Translations under genes and position numbers: made by a program | Part shown: in pieces, positions 51,326-59,123 of the stretch | How positions within the stretch are numbered: position 1 is the first letter of the stretch | How the letters are laid out: the number at the start of each line of letters is the position of its first letter | The notes under the pieces: generated by a model | What the model saw: the letters and a program-made list of their open reading frames with translations, nothing else | Told to the model about the DNA's origin: nothing | Databases searched by the model: none | Source of the DNA: a virus | IMG/VR virus record: IMGVR_UViG_3300028563_000023 | Location: 1 to 59,675 of that record | DNA: 59,675 nucleotides | Reading direction: 5' to 3' (one strand)

Positions 51326-52188
51326 GCGCGACCCTGCACGACCTCCGCGCCAACCTCGCCACCACCCGCGAGACCTACGGCCGCCGCTCGAGCCAAGCCG
51401 AACAAGCATTCAGCGAACTCGTCCGCTGCGCGGCAGCGAACGGAACACCGCTCGACGGGTTGCGCCACCACACCGCCAACGAGGCAGAACGGTTCTTCTC
51501 CTGGACGATCGCCGGCGTCGACGGCCACATCTACTGGGACGGCCCGAAGTCCTTCCGCCGCAACGACGGCATGACACGCACACCGCTCCGCTGGTGGTGG
51601 CAGCACAAATACGCGAATCTCGACAACTCCGATGATTTGGTTGTGAAATGCGGCGAGCGGAACTGCATCAACCCGGAGCACGCCACCAAGGAACGCATCC
51701 GCGGCGTCGCACGCCGATTCAGCGACGAATCGCTACTCGGCGCCCTGCAAGTCCTCGCGCAACGGCTCGGCTACACCCCGTCAACGAAAGACTGGGAACG
51801 CACCGGACGGCAACCCAGCTACTCGACATTCCAGCACCGGTGGGGAACCTGGGAGAACGCCACACGCGCAGCAGGCCTCGCGCCGATCCGCAACGTGTTT
51901 CGCCGAACCAGCGCAGAGGATGTCCTCGCCGGCATACGCCTCGCACGCGAGATCGTCGGACACTGGCCTTCCTGGGATGAGTACGTGTCCTGTTGCGACC
52001 AGTTGAAAGCCGCCGGTCTACCGTCGACAATCACCGCGGCGATGCGGATCTACGGCTCCTACCCGAAAGCACGCGAGGCCGCAGGCGGGCCCGCGAGCTC
52101 GCACGCGGAAGGACGACAGCACGCCGACAACACGCAAGCCGCGAGAAACCAACTCGCGAGGACGCGCCAGCAACGGAAGGAACGGTGA
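51322..52188 (+). CDS. HNH-like protein with homing-endonuclease-associated repeats
   Basis: 288 aa. N-terminal part (about 60-130) with a degenerate HNH look (TPLRWWWQHKYANLD, VKCGERNCINPEHATKERIR: the CxxxxCxNPEH half of HNH). Then repeats of the HEAR/HNH_repeat type: LQVLAQRLGYTPSTKDWERT with FQHRWGTWENATRAAGL, and a second diverged copy about 205-270 (IVGHWPSWDEYVSC with IYGSYPKAREAAG). Basic tail. DNA-binding, likely a homing-type enzyme. Confidence 0.7.
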   Translation: MSATLHDLRANLATTRETYGRRSSQAEQAFSELVRCAAANGTPLDGLRHHTANEAERFFSWTIAGVDGHIYWDGPKSFRRNDGMTRTPLRWWWQHKYANLDNSDDLVVKCGERNCINPEHATKERIRGVARRFSDESLLGALQVLAQRLGYTPSTKDWERTGRQPSYSTFQHRWGTWENATRAAGLAPIRNVFRRTSAEDVLAGIRLAREIVGHWPSWDEYVSCCDQLKAAGLPSTITAAMRIYGSYPKAREAAGGPASSHAEGRQHADNTQAARNQLARTRQQRKER

Positions 52189-52189
52189 C

Positions 52190-52516
52190 CTGAAAAGTGC
52201 AGCACTCATCTTCGCGATCCTTGCTCTACACCACCACCCGAAGCCGCCACCCTGGCCGCACTGGTGGTACGCCGACGCCATGTGCATCCACCGCCACGAG
52301 GGCGCTCTAAATGCGGCCACTGGCAACGGCTACGAGGGCGGCTGGCAATTCCTCAAGAGCACCTGGGTCAGCGTCGGCGGTCGTGTCTACCCGGACGGGC
52401 ACTGGGCATCAGAGGCGCCGCCGCGCGAGCAGCTGTATCGCGTATGGCTGGTATGGCTTCGCGATCATCGGTCGTTTCGCGAGTGGGGAACTGCGCGCGC
52501 CTGCGGACTCCGCTAG
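52190..52516 (+). CDS. Rpf/lysozyme-like secreted muralytic protein with CTG start
   Basis: 108 aa. In frame upstream of the domain the only initiator is CTG 52190, 8 nt after GGAAGGAA (52175-52182), and it adds a signal peptide (KSAALIFAILAL). The domain MCIHRHEGALNAATGNGYEG then GWQFLKSTWVSVGG has the catalytic Glu (HRHEG) of resuscitation-promoting-factor/transglycosylase folds; ASEAPPREQLYRVWLVWLRD and WGTARACGLR close it with a Cys pair. It would cut peptidoglycan after export. Far from the lysis cassette, in the early region. Confidence 0.75.
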   Translation: MKSAALIFAILALHHHPKPPPWPHWWYADAMCIHRHEGALNAATGNGYEGGWQFLKSTWVSVGGRVYPDGHWASEAPPREQLYRVWLVWLRDHRSFREWGTARACGLR

Positions 52517-52744
52517 ATGACCGCTGACGAGCGCGCCCACATCCGGGCGCTGATCCAACAAGCACGGCTCGAACGAGTCGCCCGCGAAGAACGCGTCGAA
52601 GCAGAAGAACGCACCTGCGCCCACTGCGGCGCTCCGATCCCGCCGGAACGCGTCGGCCGGGGGAAGTTCCGGGCGATCTACTGCAAGCCGACGCACCGCC
52701 AGTACGCCTACTACCGGCGCAAGCAGCGCGAGGCGACGGCGTGA
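52517..52744 (+). CDS. Small zinc-finger protein
   Basis: 75 aa. Charged N-terminal helix (IRALIQQARLERVAREERVE) and CAHCGAPIPPERV...RAIYCKPTHRQYAYY, a C-x2-C...C-x3-H finger. ATG directly after the previous stop. Confidence 0.6.
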   Translation: MTADERAHIRALIQQARLERVAREERVEAEERTCAHCGAPIPPERVGRGKFRAIYCKPTHRQYAYYRRKQREATA

Positions 52745-52923
52745 GACTCCTCGACTGCACCCGCTGCGACGAGAAAGTCGAAGTGCACGAGCTCCCCGTC
52801 GAATACCTCAACCCCGACCACTATGTCTGCGGCGACTGCCTGATCGCGGCGACCGACCTGCTCGAGGCGGAGCGCGGCTGGAAGATCGGTGAGCCGGTGC
52901 CCTACGGCGTCATCCCGTACTAG
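52741..52923 (+). CDS. Small zinc-ribbon protein
   Basis: 60 aa with LDCTRCDEKVEV and YVCGDCLIA, two CxxC knuckles. GTG start overlapping the previous stop. No further family recognised. Confidence 0.6.
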   Translation: MRLLDCTRCDEKVEVHELPVEYLNPDHYVCGDCLIAATDLLEAERGWKIGEPVPYGVIPY

Positions 52924-52926
52924 CCG

Positions 52927-53541
52927 TTGTTGATCCTCGTCCACACAGCTCACCCGCAAGCCGTCCAGCACGCCGGGCCAGGGTTCGGCCGGCTGCTCTC
53001 GCCCCGCCAGTTCTCACGGGTCGCCGACACCGCAGCCGCCGGCATCTCCTGGGCAGCCGACAACGACTGCTTCCAACGCCTCGACGTCGTCGCCTACCGG
53101 AAGATGCTCGAGGCTGTCCGTGACGTGCCGAACTGCCTGTTCGTGGTCGCCCCCGATGTCGTAGGCGACTGGCAGACGACCCGTTCGCGCTGGGATGAGT
53201 GGGTCGTCTGGTTGCGCATCATCGGCCAGCCGCCCGCCTACGTCGCCCAGGACGGCCAGCCGTGCGACAGCGTCCCGTGGGACGAGATCGGGGCGCTCTT
53301 CATCGGCGGAACCACCGCCTTCAAACTCTCACCCGAAGCCGAACGGCTCGGCCGGGAAGCGAAACGACGCGGCCTGTGGCTGCACATGGGACGCGTCAAC
53401 AGCCGCAAACGCTTCGACTACGCGCGCGCCACAGGCTGCGACTCCATTGACGGCAGCAAGTTCTCCCGCTGGCGCAACACCTGGCTCCCGGAAGTTCTAG
53501 AGTGGCACACCGACCATCTACAAGAAAGGCTGGAAGCATGA
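52927..53541 (+). CDS. DpdA/TGT-superfamily-like protein
   Basis: 204 aa. TIM-barrel-like pieces in order: ISWAADNDCFQRL, NCLFVVAPDVVGDWQTT, PAYVAQDGQPCDSVPWDEIG, ALFIGGTTAFKLSPEAERLG, RGLWLHMGRVNSRKRFDYA and GCDSIDGSKF. This is the pattern of short actinophage proteins usually called queuine tRNA-ribosyltransferase, related to DpdA, which inserts 7-deazaguanines into phage DNA. Half the length of TGT, so possibly a minimal enzyme. TTG start. Coupled by ATGA to a VUT/YhhQ transporter gene, which strengthens the call. Confidence 0.6.
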   Translation: MLILVHTAHPQAVQHAGPGFGRLLSPRQFSRVADTAAAGISWAADNDCFQRLDVVAYRKMLEAVRDVPNCLFVVAPDVVGDWQTTRSRWDEWVVWLRIIGQPPAYVAQDGQPCDSVPWDEIGALFIGGTTAFKLSPEAERLGREAKRRGLWLHMGRVNSRKRFDYARATGCDSIDGSKFSRWRNTWLPEVLEWHTDHLQERLEA

Positions 53542-54092
53542 AGCCCAGAACCCCATCCATCGCGATCTTCGCGCCGCTCGCCATCATCTTCTTCGGGCTC
53601 GTGATCCTCGCGAACTGGCTCGCCTCCAAGTACACGATCACCGTCCCGTTCACCAACTACCTCGCCCCGGCCGGCACGCTCTGCATTGGCGGCGTGCTCG
53701 TGCTACGCGATTGGATGCAGCAGTTGAAGGGGCTGCTCTGGACGATGCCGATCGTCTACCTCGCCGGCCTCACATCCTGGCTTGTCGGAGACCTTGCCGG
53801 CTGGACAGGACTCGAAAAGATCGCCATCGCCTCAGTGATCGCGTTCTCCGTCAGCGAAACCGTCGAAGCGCTGATCTTCACCCCGCTGCGCAAGAAGCAC
53901 CTGACCGCCGGCGTCGGTCTGAGCGCAACCGTCGGCAACGCGCTCGACTCGTACATTTTCCTCGCCATCGCGTTCGGCTCGCAGGCGTTCTTCTGGGGCA
54001 ACTTCATCGGCAAGTTGGAGATGATCGCCATCGGAGTCGTCCTCACCGCCGGGCGCCGCTGGTTCTTCCCCGTCGAAGTGGCAACAGCGTGA
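53538..54092 (+). CDS. VUT/YhhQ-family queuosine-precursor transporter
   Basis: 184 aa, five to six membrane spans (IFAPLAIIFFGLVILANWLA; YLAPAGTLCIGGVLVLRDWMQQ; IVYLAGLTSWLVGDLAG; IAIASVIAFSVSETVEALIF; GNALDSYIFLAIAFGS). The APAGTLC...LRDWMQ, SETVEALIF and VGNALDSYIFL motifs are those of VUT_1/YhhQ, which imports preQ0/preQ1. Phage versions are known near DpdA. Inner membrane. ATGA overlap with the DpdA-like gene. Confidence 0.85.
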   Translation: MKPRTPSIAIFAPLAIIFFGLVILANWLASKYTITVPFTNYLAPAGTLCIGGVLVLRDWMQQLKGLLWTMPIVYLAGLTSWLVGDLAGWTGLEKIAIASVIAFSVSETVEALIFTPLRKKHLTAGVGLSATVGNALDSYIFLAIAFGSQAFFWGNFIGKLEMIAIGVVLTAGRRWFFPVEVATA

Positions 54093-54367
54093 TCGTCACC
54101 CAGCACCGCCTTACGTTCACCGCTATCTGCCCCGTCAACGGCAGCCGCGATGTCTACCAGATGACCGTCGAGACGAGCGAAACGATCGAAGTCGAGCGCA
54201 TCCTGGCAGCCGTCGAGCAGGCGACGAAGGAGCCCGTGTACCAGGAGAGCCTGACGCAGTGGCTCGCCGACGGGCTCGGAGCGACCGTGACGACGGAGGC
54301 CGTCCACTCAGGCGTCGAGACCCGCTGCAAGGCAGAGCGCGCGGTGACGGCCCGACCGGTGTTCTGA
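54089..54367 (+). CDS. Unknown 92-aa protein of the deazaguanine module
   Basis: GTG start overlapping the transporter stop. HRLTFTAICPVNGSRDVYQM, VETSETIEVERILAAVEQAT, LTQWLADGLGATVTTEAVHS then GVETRC: two strands, a helix, two strands. This layout loosely recalls the small T-fold used by QueD/QueF/FolE, but no catalytic signature can be confirmed. Its place between a preQ transporter and a nuclease suggests a role in base modification (inference). Confidence 0.5.
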   Translation: MIVTQHRLTFTAICPVNGSRDVYQMTVETSETIEVERILAAVEQATKEPVYQESLTQWLADGLGATVTTEAVHSGVETRCKAERAVTARPVF

Positions 54368-54738
54368 TGCCGCGCCGGTTCGGCCCAGCCCTGCCGCTCG
54401 AGGATCTGACCGAGAAGGAATGGGTGGCGCAGGGTGTCCAACTGGCCCGACAGATGGGTTGGAAGCGCTACCACACGTTCCGCTCCGACCGCTCCGAACC
54501 AGGCTGGCCCGACGACGCCCTCGTCCGCGACCGGCTGCTCCTGATCGAGTGGAAAACCGAGAAAGGCAAGCTGTCCGACGCGCAGAAGGAATGGATCCGG
54601 GCGCTGATCAACGCTCAAGTAGAGGTCTACGTTGCACGGCCACGGCACCTCGACGATCTCGCTACGGTGCTCCGAGCACGCGGAACAGCGCCGGCGAGGA
54701 CGATGCTGTTTGAGACGCACGAGCTCGTAACTCTCTAG
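54367..54738 (+). CDS. VRR-NUC nuclease (Holliday junction resolvase-like)
   Basis: 123 aa. TFRSDRSEPGWPDDALVRDR holds the catalytic Asp, and LLLIEWKTEKGKLSDAQKEW the E-x-K and following helix; EVYVARPRHLDDL closes the domain. This is the PD-(D/E)xK VRR-NUC fold. It would resolve branched intermediates before packaging. TGATG overlap with the previous gene. Confidence 0.88.
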   Translation: MPRRFGPALPLEDLTEKEWVAQGVQLARQMGWKRYHTFRSDRSEPGWPDDALVRDRLLLIEWKTEKGKLSDAQKEWIRALINAQVEVYVARPRHLDDLATVLRARGTAPARTMLFETHELVTL

Positions 54739-54751
54739 CGTCGGCTGAGAG

Positions 54752-54781
54752 TTGCCACTTGCCTCGGGTGAGGCGTAGGGT
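54752..54781 (+). promoter_or_regulatory. Candidate promoter before the helicase operon
   Basis: TTGCCA (54752-54757), 18-nt spacer, TAGGGT (54776-54781), in the only clear gap of this region (54739-54813). A small hairpin GCCTC/GAGGC lies in the spacer. AAAGGCAGG precedes the TTG at 54814. Confidence 0.4.
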
Positions 54782-54813
54782 GCTCTTCCCCCATCCCAGC
54801 GAAAGGCAGGCAC

Positions 54814-55068
54814 TTGGCTCTCTCCCCTGGCCGAACCGCGCTCCGCGACCTCGCCATCCTCGACACCATCGACGCACACTGGGGCCAAACCCCGCATTCG
54901 GCCGACGAGGGCGCACGACAGGCCGTACACGCGCTCGTCAACCTGGACAGGCGGCTCCGTATCGAACAGGCCGCCGAAAACGGCAGAACGCCAGACACGC
55001 TCGAGGGCTGCATCGCCGTCCTGAACGTCGCCGCCGATATCGCGGAGCGGTACGGGCCGCTCCTGTGA
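54814..55068 (+). CDS. Small helical hypothetical protein
   Basis: 84 aa; helices TALRDLAILDTIDAHWG, EGARQAVHALVNLDRRLRIEQ and EGCIAVLNVAADIAERYG. TTG start with AAAGGCAGG upstream. Overlaps the GIY-YIG gene by GTGA. No family recognised. Confidence 0.55.
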   Translation: MALSPGRTALRDLAILDTIDAHWGQTPHSADEGARQAVHALVNLDRRLRIEQAAENGRTPDTLEGCIAVLNVAADIAERYGPLL

Positions 55069-55382
55069 GCATCAACAACACCCTCTACCGCTTCTACGCC
55101 GCGGACGGCCGGCTGCTCTACGTCGGCCAGACGGCGGATCCCGGCAAACGCTTCGCCAAGCATTCCGTCACCCACGCATGGTGGCGTGCCGTCGACAAGA
55201 TCACCCTTGAGCACTACACCACGCCGGCCCTCGTCAAGGAGGCCGAACGGCAAGCGATCGAACGTGACCGGCCGTACTACAACAGCCACTTCAACACCGT
55301 CGAACGCGGCGACGAACGATCGTTCAGCGAGGACGACCGCCTCTACAAGTTCCCGCACCGCCGCGACAGCCTCGACGACTGA
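55065..55382 (+). CDS. GIY-YIG nuclease
   Basis: 105 aa. LYRFYAADGRLLYVGQTADPGKRFAKHS is the GIY-YIG motif (LYRF...LYVG, then catalytic Arg in GKRF), and VKEAERQAIERDRPYYNSHF carries the metal-binding Glu and the N. A complete minimal domain with no added DNA-binding part. May be a homing-type or repair enzyme. Confidence 0.85.
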   Translation: MSINNTLYRFYAADGRLLYVGQTADPGKRFAKHSVTHAWWRAVDKITLEHYTTPALVKEAERQAIERDRPYYNSHFNTVERGDERSFSEDDRLYKFPHRRDSLDD

Positions 55383-56767
55383 TGCAGGAACACGAGACAG
55401 GCGGCGACGTCATCGACTTCCCTTCAGGTAAAACCGTCGCCAACCTCACCGACGTCGGCAACGCACAACGCCTCGTCGAACGGCACGGCCACTCCCTCCG
55501 CTACCTGCACCGCTGGTCACGCTGGATCTACTGGGACTCGAACCGCTGGGTCGAAGACCACGCCGGCCAGGCGACCGCCTGGTTCAAAGAAACGATGAAA
55601 GCGCTCGCCGCCGACGCGGCCGAGATCGCCGACGACAAGATCCGCAAACAGACCGTCAAGCATGCGCTCGCATCCGAAGGCGCCGGCCGCGTCAAAGGCG
55701 GACTCGAGATGGGCCGCTCCGAAGCGGGCATGCCGATCCAGCCGGACGACCTCGACTCCGACCCGCTCCTGCTCAACCTCAACAACTGCACCTACGACCT
55801 CGCCACCGAAGCGCCACGGGCCCACCAGCGCGAAGACCTGCTGACGAAACTCGCGCCCGTCGACTACGACCCCGAAGCGACCTGCCCGCTCTGGGACGCC
55901 TTCATCGAAACGATCCTCCCCGATCCCGACGTGCGCCGCTACGTCCAGCAACTCGTCGGCTACTCGCTCACCGCCGAAACCGGCGAGCAGATCCTGCCGG
56001 TGCTGTACGGCTCCGGCGCCAACGGGAAGACCACCATGCTCGAAACGATCCGGCACATGCTCGGCGACTACGGCCAGGTCGCGCCCGCCTCGATCTTCAT
56101 GGAACAGAAAGACGGCATCCCCAACGACATCGCCAGGCTACGTGGCACCCGCTTCGTGATGGTGTCAGAGATCGCCGAAGGGAAACGACTGAACGAAGCA
56201 CTCGTGAAAAGACTGACCGGCGGCGACACGCTTTCAGCACGGTTTCTCTACGCCGACTATTTCGAGTTCAAGCCCGACTTCAAAGCATGGCTGGCAACGA
56301 ATCACAAACCCGAAATACGAGGCACCGACGAAGCCATCTGGCGCCGTGTCAGGCTCATCCCGTTCACCGTCACCATCCCGCCCACCGACCGCGACCCCGA
56401 CCTGCAAGACAAACTCAAGAACGAGCTCCCCGGCATCCTCAACTGGGCTTTGCACGGCTACATGGACTGGGCGGCCAACCGGCTCACCACCCCCAACGCC
56501 GTCATCGCCGCCACCGACGACTACCGTGCCGACAGCGACCTCATCGGCGCCTTCCTCGCCGACCGCACCGAAGAAACAGCCGGCGGCTGGGTACGAAACG
56601 GCGAAATCTACGAGGCATACAGCAGCTGGGCCAGAGCAAACGCCGGCGACCCAATGAGCCCAAAAGCGTTCACACAACGCATGCTCGAACGCGGATACCA
56701 GCAAAACCGGCTGCGCGTCGGACGCATCTGGCTCGACCTCGAACTCCGAACAGTAGAACAAACATGA
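55382..56767 (+). CDS. SF3 (D5/P4-type) DNA helicase
   Basis: 461 aa. N-terminal D5_N region (RYLHRWSRWIYWDSNRWVED; LLNLNNCTYDLAT). Walker A LYGSGANGKTTML (about 208-220), RLRGTRFVMVSEIAEGKRL (Walker B), then LTGGDTLSARFLYADYFEF and LATNHKPEIRGTDEAIWRRV (motif C and arginine finger). C-terminal winged helix (NGEIYEAYSSWARAN). No primase domain before it, so helicase only. Main replication enzyme visible. ATG overlaps the previous TGA. Confidence 0.93.
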   Translation: MQEHETGGDVIDFPSGKTVANLTDVGNAQRLVERHGHSLRYLHRWSRWIYWDSNRWVEDHAGQATAWFKETMKALAADAAEIADDKIRKQTVKHALASEGAGRVKGGLEMGRSEAGMPIQPDDLDSDPLLLNLNNCTYDLATEAPRAHQREDLLTKLAPVDYDPEATCPLWDAFIETILPDPDVRRYVQQLVGYSLTAETGEQILPVLYGSGANGKTTMLETIRHMLGDYGQVAPASIFMEQKDGIPNDIARLRGTRFVMVSEIAEGKRLNEALVKRLTGGDTLSARFLYADYFEFKPDFKAWLATNHKPEIRGTDEAIWRRVRLIPFTVTIPPTDRDPDLQDKLKNELPGILNWALHGYMDWAANRLTTPNAVIAATDDYRADSDLIGAFLADRTEETAGGWVRNGEIYEAYSSWARANAGDPMSPKAFTQRMLERGYQQNRLRVGRIWLDLELRTVEQT

Positions 56768-56976
56768 CAAACAGCAAACCAGCCATAGCCCACAAGTGTC
56801 ACAGCAAATGGCTTAAACAAGCCGTTTCTGCTCTCGGTGACAGATCGTGACACTTTTCTCTAGTGTAGGCCGCATGCGCGCGCACGGAACGAAACTCCCC
56901 ACGGAAGTGTCACACCTGTCATCCGTCACACGGGAATCATTCCCATCTTTGCGGTGAAGGGTTAAACTCCGAGCCG
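56768..56976. promoter_or_regulatory. Leader with iterated GTGACA/TGTCAC motifs (possible origin or operator)
   Basis: 209 nt without a gene. AAGTGTCAC at 56794-56802 and 56905-56913 flank its complement GTGACACTT at 56847-56855; a further GTGACA is at 56837 and a CTGTCATCCGTCAC stretch at 56916-56929. GTGACA with TAGTGT (56861-56866) can form a promoter. The palindrome GGGAATCATTCCC is at 56932-56944 and a TAAACT box at 56963-56968. Lying between the helicase gene and the packaging genes, it could be an origin or a control region. Confidence 0.5.
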
Positions 56977-58215
56977 ATGAGCGAAGTAGAAACCTTGGCG
57001 CGCGACCTCCCCTCCCTGGCGGTCGTCGACGCGCCGGTGGCCGAGCTCCGCGGTTGGGATCGGAACCCGCGCCGGATCAAGCCGGCGCGGCTCGAGCAGC
57101 TGAAGGCGATGTTGACCTCGAGCCCGGAGATGCTGCGTGCGCGGCCGTTGATCTGTTTGCCGGACGGGACGGTGATCGCCGGCAACCAGCGGCTGGCGGC
57201 TGCGCAGGCATTGGGCTGGGAGTCGATCCCTGCTGTCTTTGTCGATCTGGATGAGGCGACGGCGATCGAGTGGGCGTTCCGCGACAACAATCCGGCCGGC
57301 GAATCAGACGACGATCTAGCTGCGGTTCTGCTGGCGGATCTGGCGGAGCGCGGCCGGGCTCTGGACATGACGGGGTTCGCACCCAGCGATCTGTCGGCGC
57401 TTCTGCGGCGGGTTGCTCCGAAGAACGACCCGGATGCGGTGCCGCCGGTTCCTGAAAAGGCTAAGTCGAAACGCGGCGTGGTTTACGAGCTCGGTAATCA
57501 TCGGTTGATGTGCGGTGACGCGACGAGCGCGGAAGATGTGGCGGCGCTGATGGACGGCTCGAGCGCGGCGCTGCTGGTGACGGATCCGCCTTACGGCGTT
57601 GGCGTCGACCACCGCTGGCGAAAGGATGCCTTCAAAGTGCGACTAGGGCCGGATCGAGCCGCGATTGAGGGTGACGACCGCTTCGCCTGGATTGAGGCGT
57701 ACCGACTCACAGATGCATCCGTCGCCTACGTGTGGCATTCGGCGCTTCACGCCGGCAGCGTGCAAGCCGAACTTGAAGAGGCGGGCTTCGATGTTCGCCA
57801 GCAGATCGTGTGGGCTAAGGCTGTCTTCGCGATCGGCCGTTCGGCCTACCAGTGGAAGCACGAGACCTGCTGGTACGCGGTGCGCCGGGGCGCGACGGCT
57901 CGCTGGTTTGGTGGCCGCTCGCAGACGACGGTCTGGGAAGCGGCAAGCCCCATTCAGATATTTAGCGGGGGCGGCAACGACACGCGCACTCCTCATCCGA
58001 CGCAGAAGCCGTCGGCGATCTTCGAGCCGCCGATCTCAAACCACACCGAGCCCGGCGACATCGTCTACGACCCGTTCCTAGGTAGCGGCACGACGCTGAT
58101 CGCTGCCGAGCAACTCGGCCGATGCTGCTTCGGCCTTGAGATCGACCCGGCCTACTGCGATGTGATCCGGCAGCGGTACGCCGACTACGTCAACGACCAG
58201 AAGTGGGCGCCATGA
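56977..58215 (+). CDS. ParB-domain DNA methyltransferase, variant specificity
   Basis: 412 aa. The ParB-like domain and motif IV TDPPYG (202-207) are almost identical to the first copy. From about residue 208 to 360 the sequence is replaced (VDHRWRKDAFKVRLGPDR onward, with AYVWHSALHAGSVQAELEEA). It rejoins at YDPFLGSGTTLIAAEQLG and the shared end EIDPAYCDVIRQRYAD. Motifs are intact, so both versions should be active on different targets. TAAACT box 8 nt before the ATG. Confidence 0.9.
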   Translation: MSEVETLARDLPSLAVVDAPVAELRGWDRNPRRIKPARLEQLKAMLTSSPEMLRARPLICLPDGTVIAGNQRLAAAQALGWESIPAVFVDLDEATAIEWAFRDNNPAGESDDDLAAVLLADLAERGRALDMTGFAPSDLSALLRRVAPKNDPDAVPPVPEKAKSKRGVVYELGNHRLMCGDATSAEDVAALMDGSSAALLVTDPPYGVGVDHRWRKDAFKVRLGPDRAAIEGDDRFAWIEAYRLTDASVAYVWHSALHAGSVQAELEEAGFDVRQQIVWAKAVFAIGRSAYQWKHETCWYAVRRGATARWFGGRSQTTVWEAASPIQIFSGGGNDTRTPHPTQKPSAIFEPPISNHTEPGDIVYDPFLGSGTTLIAAEQLGRCCFGLEIDPAYCDVIRQRYADYVNDQKWAP

Positions 58216-58817
58216 GCGAACCCGCACCGCCTCCCAAGAAGAAGCGGGCGAAGCCGCCGAACCGCGACGGGTCGTTCCCGCAACGCCGGCCGATCACCCC
58301 GAAGCGCCGCCAGATCGGCGAAGGCACCAAGATCAACGAGGCGATCACCGAGAAGATCGTCCAGGCCGTCAGGATCGGTGCCCCGCTCAACACGGCGCGC
58401 GCTTACGCCGGCGTGCCGACACCGACGTTCAACGAGTGGCTGCGCCTCGGCCGCGAAGGCTGGGAGCCCTACGTCGCCCTGGTCGAGAAGATCGACGCGG
58501 CGATGGCCGAGGGCGAGATGCGCGACATCGCCCGGATCGACGCCGGCGCCGACAAGGACTGGCGGGCAGCCGGGTTCAAACTCGAACGGCGCTTCCCGGA
58601 ACGCTGGGGTGAGAAGAAGCAGATCGAGGCGACCGTCACCGGGCGCCCGTTCGTCGACCTGTCGAAGCTGACGCTCGAGGAGCAGCTGCAACTCAGGTCG
58701 CTGCTCGCGAAGGCCTCGCCGGAGCAGGCCGAGCTCCCGGCGGACGGGAAGCCGGCGGCGGAGATCCTTGCCGCGTCGATCGAAGGCGAAGTTGTCTCCG
58801 AAGAGGAAGTCGCGTAA
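58212..58817 (+). CDS. Terminase small subunit-like protein, copy 2
   Basis: 201 aa, nearly identical to the protein at 1416 except at the N-terminus (APPPKKKRAKPP, one residue longer). Many synonymous differences in DNA show the copies have been separate for some time under purifying selection. ATGA overlap with the methyltransferase. Confidence 0.65.
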   Translation: MSEPAPPPKKKRAKPPNRDGSFPQRRPITPKRRQIGEGTKINEAITEKIVQAVRIGAPLNTARAYAGVPTPTFNEWLRLGREGWEPYVALVEKIDAAMAEGEMRDIARIDAGADKDWRAAGFKLERRFPERWGEKKQIEATVTGRPFVDLSKLTLEEQLQLRSLLAKASPEQAELPADGKPAAEILAASIEGEVVSEEEVA

Positions 58818-58827
58818 CCTCCGCGCC

Positions 58828-58938
58828 ATGCAGACACTCGCGTTCACCGTAACGAAGGGCGACCTTGAAGTCACGGCGCTCGTGCTCGTCATCGTCGTGC
58901 TCGCACTGATCCTGCTCAAACGCGGCCGCTTCTGGTGA
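58828..58938 (+). CDS. Single-span membrane peptide, copy 2
   Basis: 36 aa, same layout as 2494-2604, with changes such as T for V and RGRF for KLRV. TAACCT at 58815-58820 lies 7 nt before the ATG. Its stop overlaps the GTG of the next gene. Confidence 0.6.
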   Translation: MQTLAFTVTKGDLEVTALVLVIVVLALILLKRGRFW

Positions 58939-59123
58939 TCGACGACCCGCGCGAAGGCTGCCGCTGCAACGGCGGCGCCAACGGCCACGACCACCGGCTG
59001 CTGGTCATGCGCGTCAACGCGTCGTTCGAGAAGGATCGCGAACGGGCGCTCTTCGGCCAGGGGAACACCACATCCGAAGCGCTACGCAGACGCGCCATCG
59101 CTCCGACGAACGGACACGCATGA
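58935..59123 (+). CDS. Small hypothetical protein present only in copy 2
   Basis: 62 aa with GCRCNGGANGHDHR, a Cys/His cluster, then a charged helix (ASFEKDRERALFGQG). Fits exactly between neighbours with 4-nt overlaps (GTGA, ATGA). It has replaced a direct junction in copy 1. Confidence 0.5.
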   Translation: MIDDPREGCRCNGGANGHDHRLLVMRVNASFEKDRERALFGQGNTTSEALRRRAIAPTNGHA

